Source: UMGS1279 sp045540715 | GTDB lineage: Bacteria; Bacillota; Clostridia; Oscillospirales; Acutalibacteraceae | DNA: 64,000 nt | NCBI GenBank assembly: GCA_045540715.1 | Contig: JAZQHT010000011.1 | Coordinates: forward strand, 1-64,000 | Direction: 5' to 3' | Shown here: piece after piece, positions 44,948-53,461 of the stretch | How the letters are laid out: each line of letters begins with the position of its first letter | How positions within the stretch are numbered: the stretch's first letter is position 1 | Program-made: the position numbers and the translations under genes | Notes under the pieces: model-generated | What the model saw: the letters and a program-made list of their open reading frames with translations, nothing else | Databases searched by the model: none | Told to the model about the DNA's origin: nothing

Positions 44948-45132
44948 TGTGTTTTCCTCCAAAATAATAATTTACTTAATTATTTTATCATATTAAAGCG
45001 CAACCCACAACTTTTTTTTGCAATTTTTTATAAATTTTTATGTTTTTTTACTGTTTAGCGCTTTAAAGTGATGTCTCTTTTTGCAATTTGCACAAAAATT
45101 TGTTTGTGCTAAAAAGTATATGCGTTTTAATC

Positions 45133-45161
45133 TTTACAAAGAAGCAAATTTGCAGTAAAAT
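45133..45161 (+). promoter_or_regulatory. Promoter of AEC transporter operon
   Basis: TTTACA, 17 bases, TAAAAT, 38 bases before the TTG start. Confidence 0.6.
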
Positions 45162-45199
45162 AAATATATATGCGATTTTTTTATTAAGAGGCGATTTTT

Positions 45200-46135
45200 T
45201 TGGGCGATACCTTTTTTACAACACTTGAACAAATGATTGTTATGTTTTCTTTTACCCTTATTGGCTTTGTTTTGGGTAAAAGCGGCAAATTAAATTCTAA
45301 AGCAACAACAAACCTTGCAACACTTCAAACAACTGTGTTTTTACCTGCAATGGTTTTTTCTTCGCTTTCTAAAAACTTTACCGTTAATAACCTAGGCAGC
45401 GGCGCAAAACTTATTGCTATAAGCTGTGTTGTTATGGCGGTTTTAATGGTTATTGGCAAACTACTTGCAAAACTTTTTTCTAAAGATATTGGTATTAGAA
45501 ATATGTACACCTACTATTTAACCTTTTCAAACTTTGGTTATTTAGCTTACCCCGTTGTAGGTGCCGTTTTTGGAGAAAAAGCACTTGCGGATTTAATTAT
45601 TTTTACAATTCCAACAAATGTTATAATGTCAACCTACGGTTACGCACTATTTTCTAAAGAAAAGAAGCTGCTTAAAAACCTTTTAAGTCCACTTATGATA
45701 AGCGTTGCTTTAGGTTTAATTGCAGGCCTTACCGGGCTTGGCACGCATTTACCAAAGGTTGTTACCACCATTTTAGATATGGCCGGAAACACAACAGGTA
45801 TGAACAGTATGATTTTAACAGGTCTTGTGCTTTCAAGCCACCGCTTAGTTTCTTTATTTAATAAACCGAAAGGCTATATTGCTTCTTTTATTCGTTTAAT
45901 TGGTATTACTGTGGTTGTTGTGCCTCTTGCCGCTTTAATTGGACTTCGTGGGCACGAACTTATTGGCGTTGCTGTTCTTTGTGCAATGCCGGGCGGCGCT
46001 AACTCACTTGTATTCTCGGTTGAAAACGGACTTGACGCTTTTGAAGCCGGTAGAAGCTGTACTATAAGCAACATTTTTGCAATTATAACGGTACCGCTTG
46101 TATTTGGTGCTTTATCAGCGCTTAATTTAGTTTAG
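45200..46135 (+). CDS. AEC-family transporter (auxin efflux carrier-like)
   Basis: The 311-residue, roughly ten-helix protein starts at TTG 45200 behind AAGAGGCGA. Family hallmarks are IGFVLGKSGKLNSKATTNLA near 21, LTFSNFGYLAYPVVGAVFG near 106, and the C-terminal MPGGANSLVFSVENG near 262. AEC carriers in bacteria move organic acids such as malate; the substrate here is unknown. Confidence 0.88.
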   Translation: MGDTFFTTLEQMIVMFSFTLIGFVLGKSGKLNSKATTNLATLQTTVFLPAMVFSSLSKNFTVNNLGSGAKLIAISCVVMAVLMVIGKLLAKLFSKDIGIRNMYTYYLTFSNFGYLAYPVVGAVFGEKALADLIIFTIPTNVIMSTYGYALFSKEKKLLKNLLSPLMISVALGLIAGLTGLGTHLPKVVTTILDMAGNTTGMNSMILTGLVLSSHRLVSLFNKPKGYIASFIRLIGITVVVVPLAALIGLRGHELIGVAVLCAMPGGANSLVFSVENGLDAFEAGRSCTISNIFAIITVPLVFGALSALNLV

Positions 46136-46146
46136 GCGGTAGAGAT

Positions 46147-46536
46147 ATGAATATTTTAGCCGTTTGCACAGGTAACACCTGCCGCAGTCCTATGATTATG
46201 GGACTCACAAAAAAACTTTACCCAAATTTTAACGTTTCTTCTGCAGGTATTTATGCCCGTGGCGAAGAAATTTCAAAAAATTCGGTTTTAGCTTTAAAGC
46301 ACGAAGGCATTGATTTATCGGGCAATATTTCAAAACCGCTAACTAAAGAAGCAATAGATAAGGCCGACGTTATTTTGTGCGCCACAAAAGAGCACGCCGA
46401 ATTAATTAAAAACTTTATTACCAACCAAAAAGTTATTGTTTTAGACTGCCCCGACCCTTATGGCGCAGATTTAGAAACTTATATTAAAACCAAAGATTAT
46501 TTGCTTCAAAAATTAAAGGAGATTTCTTTTGATTAA
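46147..46536 (+). CDS. Low-molecular-weight protein-tyrosine/arginine phosphatase
   Basis: The 129-residue protein has the P-loop CTGNTCRS at 7-14 and the catalytic Asp in DCPDPYG near 98. The Thr at the second P-loop position (CTGNTCRS rather than CLGNICRS) is the form linked to phosphoarginine phosphatases such as YwlE. Its stop overlaps rimI by eight bases. The link to RimI-TsaD mirrors other Firmicutes clusters. Confidence 0.9.
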   Translation: MNILAVCTGNTCRSPMIMGLTKKLYPNFNVSSAGIYARGEEISKNSVLALKHEGIDLSGNISKPLTKEAIDKADVILCATKEHAELIKNFITNQKVIVLDCPDPYGADLETYIKTKDYLLQKLKEISFD

Positions 46537-46948
46537 GGTATTTGATAGTAAAAATGCACCCGTAAAAGAACTTGCAGATATTGAAAAAGAGTGCTTTTCT
46601 GCTCCTTGGAGTGAAGAGTCTTTTAAAACTGCTGAAAACACCCAGTTTTACGTGTATTTTATTAACGATACCGCCGCAGGTTACGTTGGCATTTACACCG
46701 TTTTAGACGAGGGGTATATTACCAACATTGCCGTTAAAAAAGATTACCGCAAAAATGGTATTGCAACCAAACTTTTAACCGCGCTTATTGATGATAAAAA
46801 AGATTTAAGTTTTATAACCTTAGAAGTGCGTAAAAGCAATACCGCTGCAATAAATTTATATAACAAATTTAACTTTAAATTAGAGGGCGAAAGAAAAGCC
46901 TTTTATTCAAACCCGCGTGAAGATGGGCTTATTTTAACAAGGAGGTAA
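46529..46948 (+). CDS. rimI: Ribosomal protein S18 alanine N-acetyltransferase
   Basis: This 139-residue GNAT acetyltransferase has ECFSAPWSEESF near 20, GYITNIAVKKDYRKNGIATK near 62-81 (acetyl-CoA loop), and the C-terminal EVRKSNTAAINLYNKFNFKLEGERKAFY typical of RimI. It is encoded between the phosphatase and tsaD, the usual neighbour. The TTG start at 46529 follows AAGGAGATTTCT. Confidence 0.93.
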   Translation: MIKVFDSKNAPVKELADIEKECFSAPWSEESFKTAENTQFYVYFINDTAAGYVGIYTVLDEGYITNIAVKKDYRKNGIATKLLTALIDDKKDLSFITLEVRKSNTAAINLYNKFNFKLEGERKAFYSNPREDGLILTRR

Positions 46949-46953
46949 GTTTT

Positions 46954-47940
46954 TTGATAATTTTAAGTGTTGAATCCAGTTGCGACGATACTTCTATTGC
47001 AATAACAAAAGGCAAAGAAGTTTTATCTTTAAAAACCGCCTCTCAAGTAAGCGAGCATCAGCTTTACGGTGGCGTTGTACCTGAAATTGCGTCCCGTAGG
47101 CATTTAGAAAATATTTCTGCTTTAGCGCGCCTAGCAATAGACGAAGCAAATCTTAAAAAAGAAGATATTAATGCCGTTGCAGTAACAAATAGACCAGGCC
47201 TTATTGGTGCGCTTTTAGTGGGTGTTAACTTTGCAAAGGGACTTGCGGCTTCTTTAGGGGTGCCGTTAATACCGGTGCATCATTTGCGTGCACACATTGC
47301 GGCAAGTTATATTTCTAACCCCACCTTAAAACCACCCTTTATATGCCTAATGGTTTCGGGTGGTAACACAGTTATTGTTAAAGTAACCGATTATAATAAA
47401 TACGAAATACTTGGCGGCACACGCGATGATGCGGCAGGCGAGTGCTTTGACAAGGCCGCACGTGCTATGGGCTTAAATTATCCGGGCGGAGTGCTTCTTG
47501 ATAAAATTGCAACAACGCCCGACCATAAAAAATACCCTTTACCAACACCAAAGGTTGAAGGGCACGAGCTCGACTTTTCTTTTTCGGGGCTTAAAACCGC
47601 CGTTATTAACTTAATACATAATGCAAGTCAAAAAGGCGAAACGGTGGAGGTTCCTGTTCTTGCGGCAACACTTAGAAACAAGGTTTGCGACATATTAATT
47701 GATAAAACCTTAAAGGCCGCCGAAAGAGAAAATATAAAAGACGTTGTAATTGCAGGCGGTGTTTCGGCAAACTCTGAACTTAGAGAACGCTTTTTAAATT
47801 TAAAAAACTACAACGTTTATATGCCGGAACTTATATATTGCGGAGATAATGCCGCAATGGTTGGAGTGGCCGCTTCTTTTGAAGAAAAACGTGCCGACCT
47901 TTCTTTAAACGCTTACGCAACAATGGAAATTTACGATTAA
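46954..47940 (+). CDS. tsaD: tRNA threonylcarbamoyladenosine synthase subunit
   Basis: TsaD, with TsaB and TsaE, makes t6A37 on ANN-decoding tRNAs. The 328 residues have VESSCDDTSIAI near 5, GGVVPEIASRRHLE near 38, the metal-site HHLRAHIAAS near 110, and VSGGNTVIV near 133. The start is TTG at 46954 behind GGAGGTAAG. tsaB and tsaE are not in the window. Confidence 0.96.
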   Translation: MIILSVESSCDDTSIAITKGKEVLSLKTASQVSEHQLYGGVVPEIASRRHLENISALARLAIDEANLKKEDINAVAVTNRPGLIGALLVGVNFAKGLAASLGVPLIPVHHLRAHIAASYISNPTLKPPFICLMVSGGNTVIVKVTDYNKYEILGGTRDDAAGECFDKAARAMGLNYPGGVLLDKIATTPDHKKYPLPTPKVEGHELDFSFSGLKTAVINLIHNASQKGETVEVPVLAATLRNKVCDILIDKTLKAAERENIKDVVIAGGVSANSELRERFLNLKNYNVYMPELIYCGDNAAMVGVAASFEEKRADLSLNAYATMEIYD

Positions 47941-47960
47941 TTTTTTGGGGAGTGGAAAAA

Positions 47961-48737
47961 ATGGAACTTTGGAGTAGTGCGCACTTAAAAACCTTACCTA
48001 TATGCATTTTAGCGATGCTAATTATTGCAGTAATTTTACGCAAATTTTTAATTAACAAGCCGCTAAAAATTAGAGCAATTCCTTTTGCGGTTGTATCAAT
48101 AATACTTTTTGTGCTTGAAATTTTTAAGCAAGTACTTTCTTTTAAAAGAGGATATGATTTATATCATATTCCTTTACATTATTGCAGTATTTTAATTTTT
48201 ATGCCGCTAATTGCAAGTATAATTATGCTATTTTCTAAAAAAGAAAACAGCAAATTGGTTGGTGTTGCAACGGCAACTACCACCGCCACCGCACTTTTAA
48301 CGGTTATTTACCCTTGCTTAATTTACGGTGCAGGTAATATTGAAAATTATTTTAACGACTTTTTTGATTTTCACACAGTTACCTTTCACACCTTAGTAAT
48401 TTTTGCATTTATTTTGCTTGTTGCTTTAAACCTACATATACCAAACTTTAAAAAATACAAGTGGTCTATTGTTGTTTTTATTCTTTGCTTTTGTTTAGTT
48501 TCAAGCGTTACCGCACAACTATTAAAAACCAACTTTGCAAACTTTTATCAGTGTAATATTCCACCGCTTGAAAGTTTAAGACAATTAGTTGCTTCTGCTG
48601 TGGGTTATACACCGGCACAAATTTTATACGTTTTAATAAATTCAGGGTTAAACCTTGCATTTACTATTGGTTCTTACTCATTATTTATCTTATCCTTTAA
48701 ATTATTTAATAAAAAACTTGTTAAAAAAGAGGGTTAA
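47961..48737 (+). CDS. YwaF/TP0381-family integral membrane protein
   Basis: The 258-residue protein has about seven membrane helices and the family motif PLHYCSILIFMPLIAS near 72. A conserved helix HTVTFHTLVIFAF is near 138. The function is unknown. ATG 47961 is chosen with GGGGAG eight bases upstream; a GTG at 47952 overlaps that site. Confidence 0.82.
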   Translation: MELWSSAHLKTLPICILAMLIIAVILRKFLINKPLKIRAIPFAVVSIILFVLEIFKQVLSFKRGYDLYHIPLHYCSILIFMPLIASIIMLFSKKENSKLVGVATATTTATALLTVIYPCLIYGAGNIENYFNDFFDFHTVTFHTLVIFAFILLVALNLHIPNFKKYKWSIVVFILCFCLVSSVTAQLLKTNFANFYQCNIPPLESLRQLVASAVGYTPAQILYVLINSGLNLAFTIGSYSLFILSFKLFNKKLVKKEG

Positions 48738-48739
48738 TT

Positions 48740-50335
48740 ATGAAAGCATGTGTTATTCAACCGCCATATACTACCGACTTTTCTAAAGCCGACGAACATT
48801 TTAAATATTATATCGACTTTTTAGATAAGTGCGACAGCAGTATGGACATTATAGTTCTACCCGAAAGTAGCGATATACCCGCCCTTTCTAAAACACCCGA
48901 ACAAAGAAAAGAGCTTGTTGATAAATTTAATAAAAAACTGCTTGATAAAGCAAGTGAAACGGCTGTTCGTTGTGATGCAGTTGTATTTGTTAACGCAAGA
49001 TATTTATCCCGTATTGGTTACGTTAACACAACCTATGCAATTAACCGTAAAGGTGAAATTGTTGGTAAATATTTTAAAGAACATCCCGTTCCAAGTGAGG
49101 TTGCAGCGGTTGACCAAGACACCGAAAACGCTTTTAAGTTTGACACCCCTTACACCGTAACAATAGACGGCATTAAGTATGCCTTTTTAACCTGTTACGA
49201 CTTTTATTTTTACGAAAATTATCCGCAAATTGCAAAACAATATGCCGATATTATTATTGGTTGCTCTCACCAAAGAAGCGATACACATAGAGCCCTAGAA
49301 ATTATCACTCAATTTTTGGCATATAATACCAATACTTACGTTCTTCGCGCTTCGGTTTCTATGGACGAAACGGGCGATATTGGTGGCGGCAGTATGATAG
49401 TGGCGCCAACAGGCGAAATTTTATGCAATCTAAAAAGCCAGGTTGCAATGGGCACCGCAGAGTTTGACCCAAAAGACAAATACTATAAACCAGCAGGTTA
49501 CGGTAACCCCCCTGCCGCTCATTTTGAATATATTGAGCAAGGCAGAAAGCCCTGGAAATATCGCCCTGCAGGACCCAGCGTTTGCTTGCCCGATGAATTT
49601 ATGCCATATCCACGCACCTGTGCACACCGCGGTTTTAACACCATTGCCCCCGAAAACACCTTGCCCGCTTTTGGTGCGGCAGTAGCGCTTGGAGCTCAAG
49701 AAATTGAATTTGATTTGTGGTTTACTAAAGACGGCGAAGTTGTATCTTGCCACGACCCCGATTTAGACCGTGTTTCTAACGGCACCGGCAAAATTTGGGA
49801 GTACACCTTAGCAGAACTTAAAGAGCTTGATTTTGGTTGTAAATATAGCGATGAATTTAAGGGCCTAAAAATTCCAACCTTTGAAGAAATTTTAGAAAAA
49901 TTTGCCTGCCAAACAATTATGAATATTCACCTTAAAACAGAGGGTCAAGAAGACTGGCACTTATCAAAAGTTTTTGAGCTTATTCATAAGTACGACTGCG
50001 AAAATTACGTGTATATTATGAGCGGCTGTGATAAAACTTTAGAAAGAATTGGCAAAGAGTACCCACACATTAAGCGTTGTTGCGGTGCCGGCGACGGTTT
50101 TTGGAACATTGTTGAAAGAGCCATTAAATACGGTTGCGAAAAGGTGCAATTTTACGACGGCTATTTTAACGAAGAAATGGTTAAAAAAGCAAAAGAACAC
50201 GGCATTAAAACCAACGTTTTCTGGGCCGATTACGAAGCAAAAGCAAGACAGTTTTTAGACTGGGGCGTTGAGTGTATTTTAACCAACGACTACAACCGCA
50301 TTTCTCAAATTGTAGAAGAATATAAAAATAAATAA
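48740..50335 (+). CDS. Nitrilase-GDPD two-domain fusion
   Basis: The 531 residues join a carbon-nitrogen hydrolase (about 1-270) to a glycerophosphodiester phosphodiesterase (about 290-531). The nitrilase triad is visible: Glu42 (VLPES), Lys in FKEHPVPSE near 114, and Cys in LTCYDFYF near 152. The GDPD half has CAHRGFNTIAPENT near 294 (metal/catalytic His), EIEFDLWFTKDGEVVSCHDP, and Lys-type HLKTEG. No signal peptide. It starts just after YwaF. The joint substrate is unknown; an amidated glycerophosphodiester is an inference. Confidence 0.88.
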   Translation: MKACVIQPPYTTDFSKADEHFKYYIDFLDKCDSSMDIIVLPESSDIPALSKTPEQRKELVDKFNKKLLDKASETAVRCDAVVFVNARYLSRIGYVNTTYAINRKGEIVGKYFKEHPVPSEVAAVDQDTENAFKFDTPYTVTIDGIKYAFLTCYDFYFYENYPQIAKQYADIIIGCSHQRSDTHRALEIITQFLAYNTNTYVLRASVSMDETGDIGGGSMIVAPTGEILCNLKSQVAMGTAEFDPKDKYYKPAGYGNPPAAHFEYIEQGRKPWKYRPAGPSVCLPDEFMPYPRTCAHRGFNTIAPENTLPAFGAAVALGAQEIEFDLWFTKDGEVVSCHDPDLDRVSNGTGKIWEYTLAELKELDFGCKYSDEFKGLKIPTFEEILEKFACQTIMNIHLKTEGQEDWHLSKVFELIHKYDCENYVYIMSGCDKTLERIGKEYPHIKRCCGAGDGFWNIVERAIKYGCEKVQFYDGYFNEEMVKKAKEHGIKTNVFWADYEAKARQFLDWGVECILTNDYNRISQIVEEYKNK

Positions 50336-50384
50336 AGTAAAAAATTAAAACAAAATACATAAAAATATAAATTCATAAAAAAGA

Positions 50385-50410
50385 AAAAGACCGAGAACTC
50401 TCGGTCTTTT
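50385..50410 (+). terminator. Terminator of the AEC-to-nitrilase run
   Basis: AAAAGACCGAGA and TCTCGGTCTTTT form a 12-bp stem, loop AC. Confidence 0.9.
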
Positions 50411-50527
50411 TTATGTTAATTTATAAAGGGTCGCCCTGCCAGTTGCTTTCATATATATCTATCTCCTTATTTTACAAATTACGATAGTAGTATCTGTAAA
50501 ACAAGGGGATTTATACTGTGTTATTTT

Positions 50528-51094
50528 TTATTCTTCATCTTCTGGCACAAGAGTCAATTCTATATCCAAGCCAAAAAATACACCTGACGAAAGCCAGCAG
50601 CGGTATACAATATCATCATAGGGAAAATCTTTTATAACAAAACAAGAGATTAAGCCTTCAAGAAATATTTCTTTATCATCCCCAAGGATTTCAATTTCAA
50701 GCATTGGTACCGTTACAAGTCCTTCGTCGGATACACACAAAAGTGCGGAATCAAACTCAAATCTTATTCTGTCATCTTTGAAATCAAACCAATCGTATTT
50801 TTCCACTAAATCTTTTTCCGACTTAGGGAAAGCGGGGTTGGTTATAACGTCAATAATTAAATTTTTAAGATTAATGAACTCTATAGGAGTGTTATCGCCA
50901 TAATACTTTTGACAGTATTCATCAATTTTATTTGTAAATTTTTCAACTCCAGCGCCAAACTTCTTTGTTACTGTTTCTCTCATTGCTATTTTTGCTTTTT
51001 CAAGTCCATGGAAGGTTTCCTCTCCATTAAGAGCGCCTGGAATAGTCGGATTATTCATGGGAACATAACGTGCGATATTATACATTCTGCCCAT
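50528..51094 (-). CDS. Acidic protein of unknown function (paralogue A)
   Basis: The 188-residue soluble protein starts at ATG 51094 behind AGAGGTAATAAA; upstream in-frame codons lack a site. It is paralogous to the product at 51539: shared blocks include EKAKIAMRE/EEAKIAFRK, DNTP/QNTP, TNPAFPKSEKDLV/TDPTYPQNIDDVV, and FKDDRIRFEFDSA/FEDDNIEFYMDSY. A C-terminal acidic strand ends in TLVPEDEE. No catalytic motif is visible. Its promoter carries a palindrome shared with the paralogue. Confidence 0.65.
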   Translation of the reverse strand: MGRMYNIARYVPMNNPTIPGALNGEETFHGLEKAKIAMRETVTKKFGAGVEKFTNKIDEYCQKYYGDNTPIEFINLKNLIIDVITNPAFPKSEKDLVEKYDWFDFKDDRIRFEFDSALLCVSDEGLVTVPMLEIEILGDDKEIFLEGLISCFVIKDFPYDDIVYRCWLSSGVFFGLDIELTLVPEDEE

Positions 51095-51151
51095 TTTTAT
51101 TACCTCTAAAATAATTTTTGTATTTAGACATCTTGTATTATACAATACAGT

Positions 51152-51171
51152 TTGTACCAAATTTTGTACAA
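51152..51171. promoter_or_regulatory. Palindromic operator upstream of paralogue A
   Basis: TTGTACCAAATTTTGTACAA, a 20-bp inverted repeat with one mismatched pair, just upstream of a minus-strand TATAAT at 51142-51137. The perfect version is at 52160-52179. Confidence 0.65.
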
Positions 51172-51240
51172 CAATAAGTTTGTCATAATAATTGTAACCT
51201 TTTTCGCAAATAAAGTCAACTAATATCAAAGCAAAAGTTT

Positions 51241-51263
51241 AGCGAGGTGAAATTCACCTCGCT
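51241..51263 (-). terminator. Hairpin downstream of paralogue B
   Basis: AGCGAGGTGAA and TTCACCTCGCT form an 11-bp stem with a weak T-run on the minus strand. It corresponds in position to 52249-52270 in the other cassette copy. Confidence 0.65.
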
Positions 51264-51341
51264 TGTTCTTTATACCTATTAACAACACTATGTATCGCAA
51301 GGCAAAACCTGTCGAAAGGTGTCAATGTTAGCGGGGATAGT

Positions 51342-51470
51342 AAGGCCCCTTTGTGTAAAGGGGGCTGGCAGAAATCTTTGATTTCTGACTGGGGGATTGC
51401 CTTTGTCGTTATATTACAATCCCTCCGCCACGGCTTTGCCGTGCCACCTCCCTTTGCACAAGGGAGGCTT
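51342..51470. mobile_element. MITE-like element with 29-bp imperfect terminal inverted repeats
   Basis: The left end AAGGCCCCTTTGTGTAAAGG matches the reverse complement of the right end (AAGCCTCCCTTGTGCAAAGG). Each end folds on itself. Internal hairpins are CAGAAATC/GATTTCTG and CACGGC/GCCGTG. It is 129 bp, has no coding capacity, and lies in the gap between the two paralogues. I recognise this general pattern as widespread in gut Clostridia genomes, but no search was made. Confidence 0.7.
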
Positions 51471-51538
51471 TATTTCACAAAATTTTCAAATAGTGATACT
51501 ATCGTTTTAAAAACAAGGAGATTTATACTGAATATTAT

Positions 51539-52102
51539 TTATTCTTCATCATCAACATCTTCGTCGTCGAAATCATCGTCAAAGAAATCAAAATCGTCTT
51601 GGTTGTAGTCATCATCAGAAATGGGTGATAAAGAATAGTTCCACGACCAGCACATGCAATCCCTTTTTTCTGTTAGGAAGAAGAAATATTCTTCGTCGGG
51701 GTCGTCCATATTAATAACGTTAATTTCTGCTAACGGGAATTTTCCGTCGTACTCGTCGTTATTTACATAGCAGTAAATAGCTTTTGTATAGGAATCCATA
51801 TAAAATTCAATATTATCGTCTTCAAAATCGTCTAGTACAACGTCGTCAATATTTTGTGGGTAAGTGGGGTCGGTTGCAAGTTTTGTTATAATTTCAATTA
51901 ACTGTTCAAATGCCTTGGGTGTGTTTTGGGCATAATGCTCGTTAGCATATTCTTTAATGTGGTCGGTTATATGTGCAATCTCTTCCGGCTTGCTTTCAAA
52001 TCTTTTGCGAAATGCAATTTTTGCTTCTTCAAACGTAAAATAAGTTTTAGCTCCGTTTGAACCAAAAGGATTCATTGAATCAACCTTAAATTTTTTCTCC
52101 AT
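51539..52102 (-). CDS. Very acidic protein of unknown function (paralogue B)
   Basis: The 187-residue protein starts at ATG 52102 behind TTGGAGGAAGATATT. It has a helical N-terminal half (FTFEEAKIAFRKRFESKPEE), then a beta region, then an Asp/Glu-rich tail of some 25 residues. It is the paralogue of the product at 50528 (see shared blocks there), with overall similarity low but continuous. The fold and function are not recognised. Confidence 0.65.
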   Translation of the reverse strand: MEKKFKVDSMNPFGSNGAKTYFTFEEAKIAFRKRFESKPEEIAHITDHIKEYANEHYAQNTPKAFEQLIEIITKLATDPTYPQNIDDVVLDDFEDDNIEFYMDSYTKAIYCYVNNDEYDGKFPLAEINVINMDDPDEEYFFFLTEKRDCMCWSWNYSLSPISDDDYNQDDFDFFDDDFDDEDVDDEE

Positions 52103-52159
52103 AATATCTTCCTCCAATTGTTTAGTTGTCTTTCGACATTGTTAATTTTATAGCGCAGT

Positions 52160-52179
52160 TTGTACCAAATTTGGTACAA
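52160..52179. promoter_or_regulatory. Perfect 20-bp palindromic operator upstream of paralogue B
   Basis: TTGTACCAAATTTGGTACAA is exactly its own reverse complement. It and the following AACAATAAGTTTTTCATAAT are conserved at 51152 upstream of paralogue A. It probably binds a dimeric regulator. Confidence 0.7.
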
Positions 52180-52248
52180 CAATAAGTTTTTCATAATAAT
52201 CGTAACATTTTTCGCAAATAAAATTAACTAATTTTGCGACAAAATTTT

Positions 52249-52270
52249 AGCGGAGTAAAATTACTCCGCT
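52249..52270 (-). terminator. Hairpin downstream of the SpoIIAA-like gene
   Basis: AGCGGAGTAA and TTACTCCGCT form a 10-bp stem, loop AA, with AAAATTTT next on the minus strand. Confidence 0.7.
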
Positions 52271-52332
52271 GTTGTTTTTATCTTTTTAAATTTATTAAGG
52301 TATGATGGGTTTGCCCGTCTATAATTCACAAT

Positions 52333-52650
52333 TTAATTTTCTATTTTTACTATTTTGTCTATGCCCGAACACTTTAAAATATTAAAAATATTTGCACTAG
52401 GATTTTCTATTACAAGTTCTGCGTTTACCTCTTTTATCACTCTATTTCTGCCTATAATAAGCCCTATTCCTGCAGAATCCATAAATTCTAACTGTGATAA
52501 ATCTAGTATTACTTTTTTAAAAGATAATTCGAAGATTTTTTCGTCAATTTTTTCACGCATTTTACGAGCGGTGGTATGGGTAATTTCGCCAATTATAAAA
52601 ATTCGCAAACTATTGTTTTCTATTGCAAAAACCAGATTATCTTTTATCAT
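52333..52650 (-). CDS. STAS-domain anti-sigma factor antagonist (SpoIIAA-like)
   Basis: The 105-residue STAS protein has the phospho-acceptor Ser59 in MDSAGIGLIIGR and the KVILDLSQLEFMDS strand-turn typical of SpoIIAA and RsbV. The GIGLIIGR continuation is closest to SpoIIAA. It would release a sigma factor by binding an anti-sigma kinase. Neither spoIIAB nor sigF is adjacent, so partner and role are uncertain. The stop is next to the duplicated-paralogue cassette. Confidence 0.85.
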   Translation of the reverse strand: MIKDNLVFAIENNSLRIFIIGEITHTTARKMREKIDEKIFELSFKKVILDLSQLEFMDSAGIGLIIGRNRVIKEVNAELVIENPSANIFNILKCSGIDKIVKIEN

Positions 52651-52963
52651 ATTTTCACCTTTTATTATTTAAAATAATTTGTTGTCATTATTGTATCATA
52701 AACGCTACAACTTATCAAGACAAGGGCATTTTTAACCGTTAAAGTTCAAACTTTGAGGTTAAGATTATAAGAAATTATATATATTATTAAAATATTTATA
52801 TTTTATTTATAAATATTTTTCAAAAATTGTAGATTTTTTAACAATGTTGTGTTAAAATGTAAAGTGCAAAACTCTGTAAAGGCGTTTTTGCGCCTAAAAA
52901 ATGGGGTTTTAGTTAAAACAAGTGCATTTTGCACTGCAAATATAATCCAAGGAGGATGCTTTA
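52651..52963. other. 313-base divergent region between STAS gene and hydrogenase operon
   Basis: No gene is seen. It contains a minus-strand promoter (TTGATA 52718-52713, 17 bases, TACAAT 52695-52690) for the STAS gene and a Rex-like site at 52827-52844 facing the hydrogenase operon. The middle is very AT-rich. Confidence 0.6.
52827..52844. promoter_or_regulatory. Rex-like operator upstream of hydrogenase operon
   Basis: TTGTAGATTTTTTAACAA is an 18-mer matching the Rex consensus at 12 of 14 defined positions; the right half TTAACAA is exact. A TAAAAT box follows at 52853-52858, so binding would block the promoter. Confidence 0.55.
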
Positions 52964-53461
52964 ATGTCAAAAACAGCTACACTTCCCTTCAATGGCACTA
53001 AAGAGCAAGAAGAAGCTCTATTAAAAGTTATTGAAGCGGAAAAAGGACAAAAAGGCGCACTTATTCCCGTGCTTCAAAAAGCTCAGGAAATCTACGGTTA
53101 CTTACCGATAGAGGTGCAAAGGATTGTTGCTGACGGTCTTTCTGTACCCTTACAAGAAGTTTATGGTGTTGCCACATTCTATTCTTTCTTCTCCTTACAA
53201 CCTAAGGGCAAATACAAAATTTCTGTATGCTTAGGTACCGCTTGTTACGTTAAGGGTTCGGGAGATATCCACCAACGCCTACTTGAAAGATTAGGTATTG
53301 AAGATGGCGGTTGCACACCCGACGGTAAATTCTCGGTTGAGGCTTGTCGTTGTATTGGTGCTTGCGGTCTTGCTCCTGTTCTTACAGTTAACGACGACGT
53401 TTACGGCCGTTTAACCGTTGACGACGTTGACGGAATCTTAGCAAAGTATAAAGAAGACTAA
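52964..53461 (+). CDS. hndA: NuoE-like [2Fe-2S] subunit of [FeFe] hydrogenase
   Basis: The 165-residue thioredoxin-like ferredoxin subunit (HndA/HydC type) has EVYGVATFYSFFSLQPKG near 64 and cluster ligands in CLGTACYVKG (about 88) and CRCIGACGLAPV (about 129), the four-Cys NuoE pattern. It heads a five-gene operon and transfers electrons between the flavin subunit and the hydrogenase. The ATG follows AAGGAGG. Confidence 0.93.
   Translation: MSKTATLPFNGTKEQEEALLKVIEAEKGQKGALIPVLQKAQEIYGYLPIEVQRIVADGLSVPLQEVYGVATFYSFFSLQPKGKYKISVCLGTACYVKGSGDIHQRLLERLGIEDGGCTPDGKFSVEACRCIGACGLAPVLTVNDDVYGRLTVDDVDGILAKYKED

Noticed and set aside
51351..51608. 85-codon plus-strand frame across the MITE-like element
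   Set aside because: It spans the inverted-repeat element and the antisense of the acidic tail of paralogue B.
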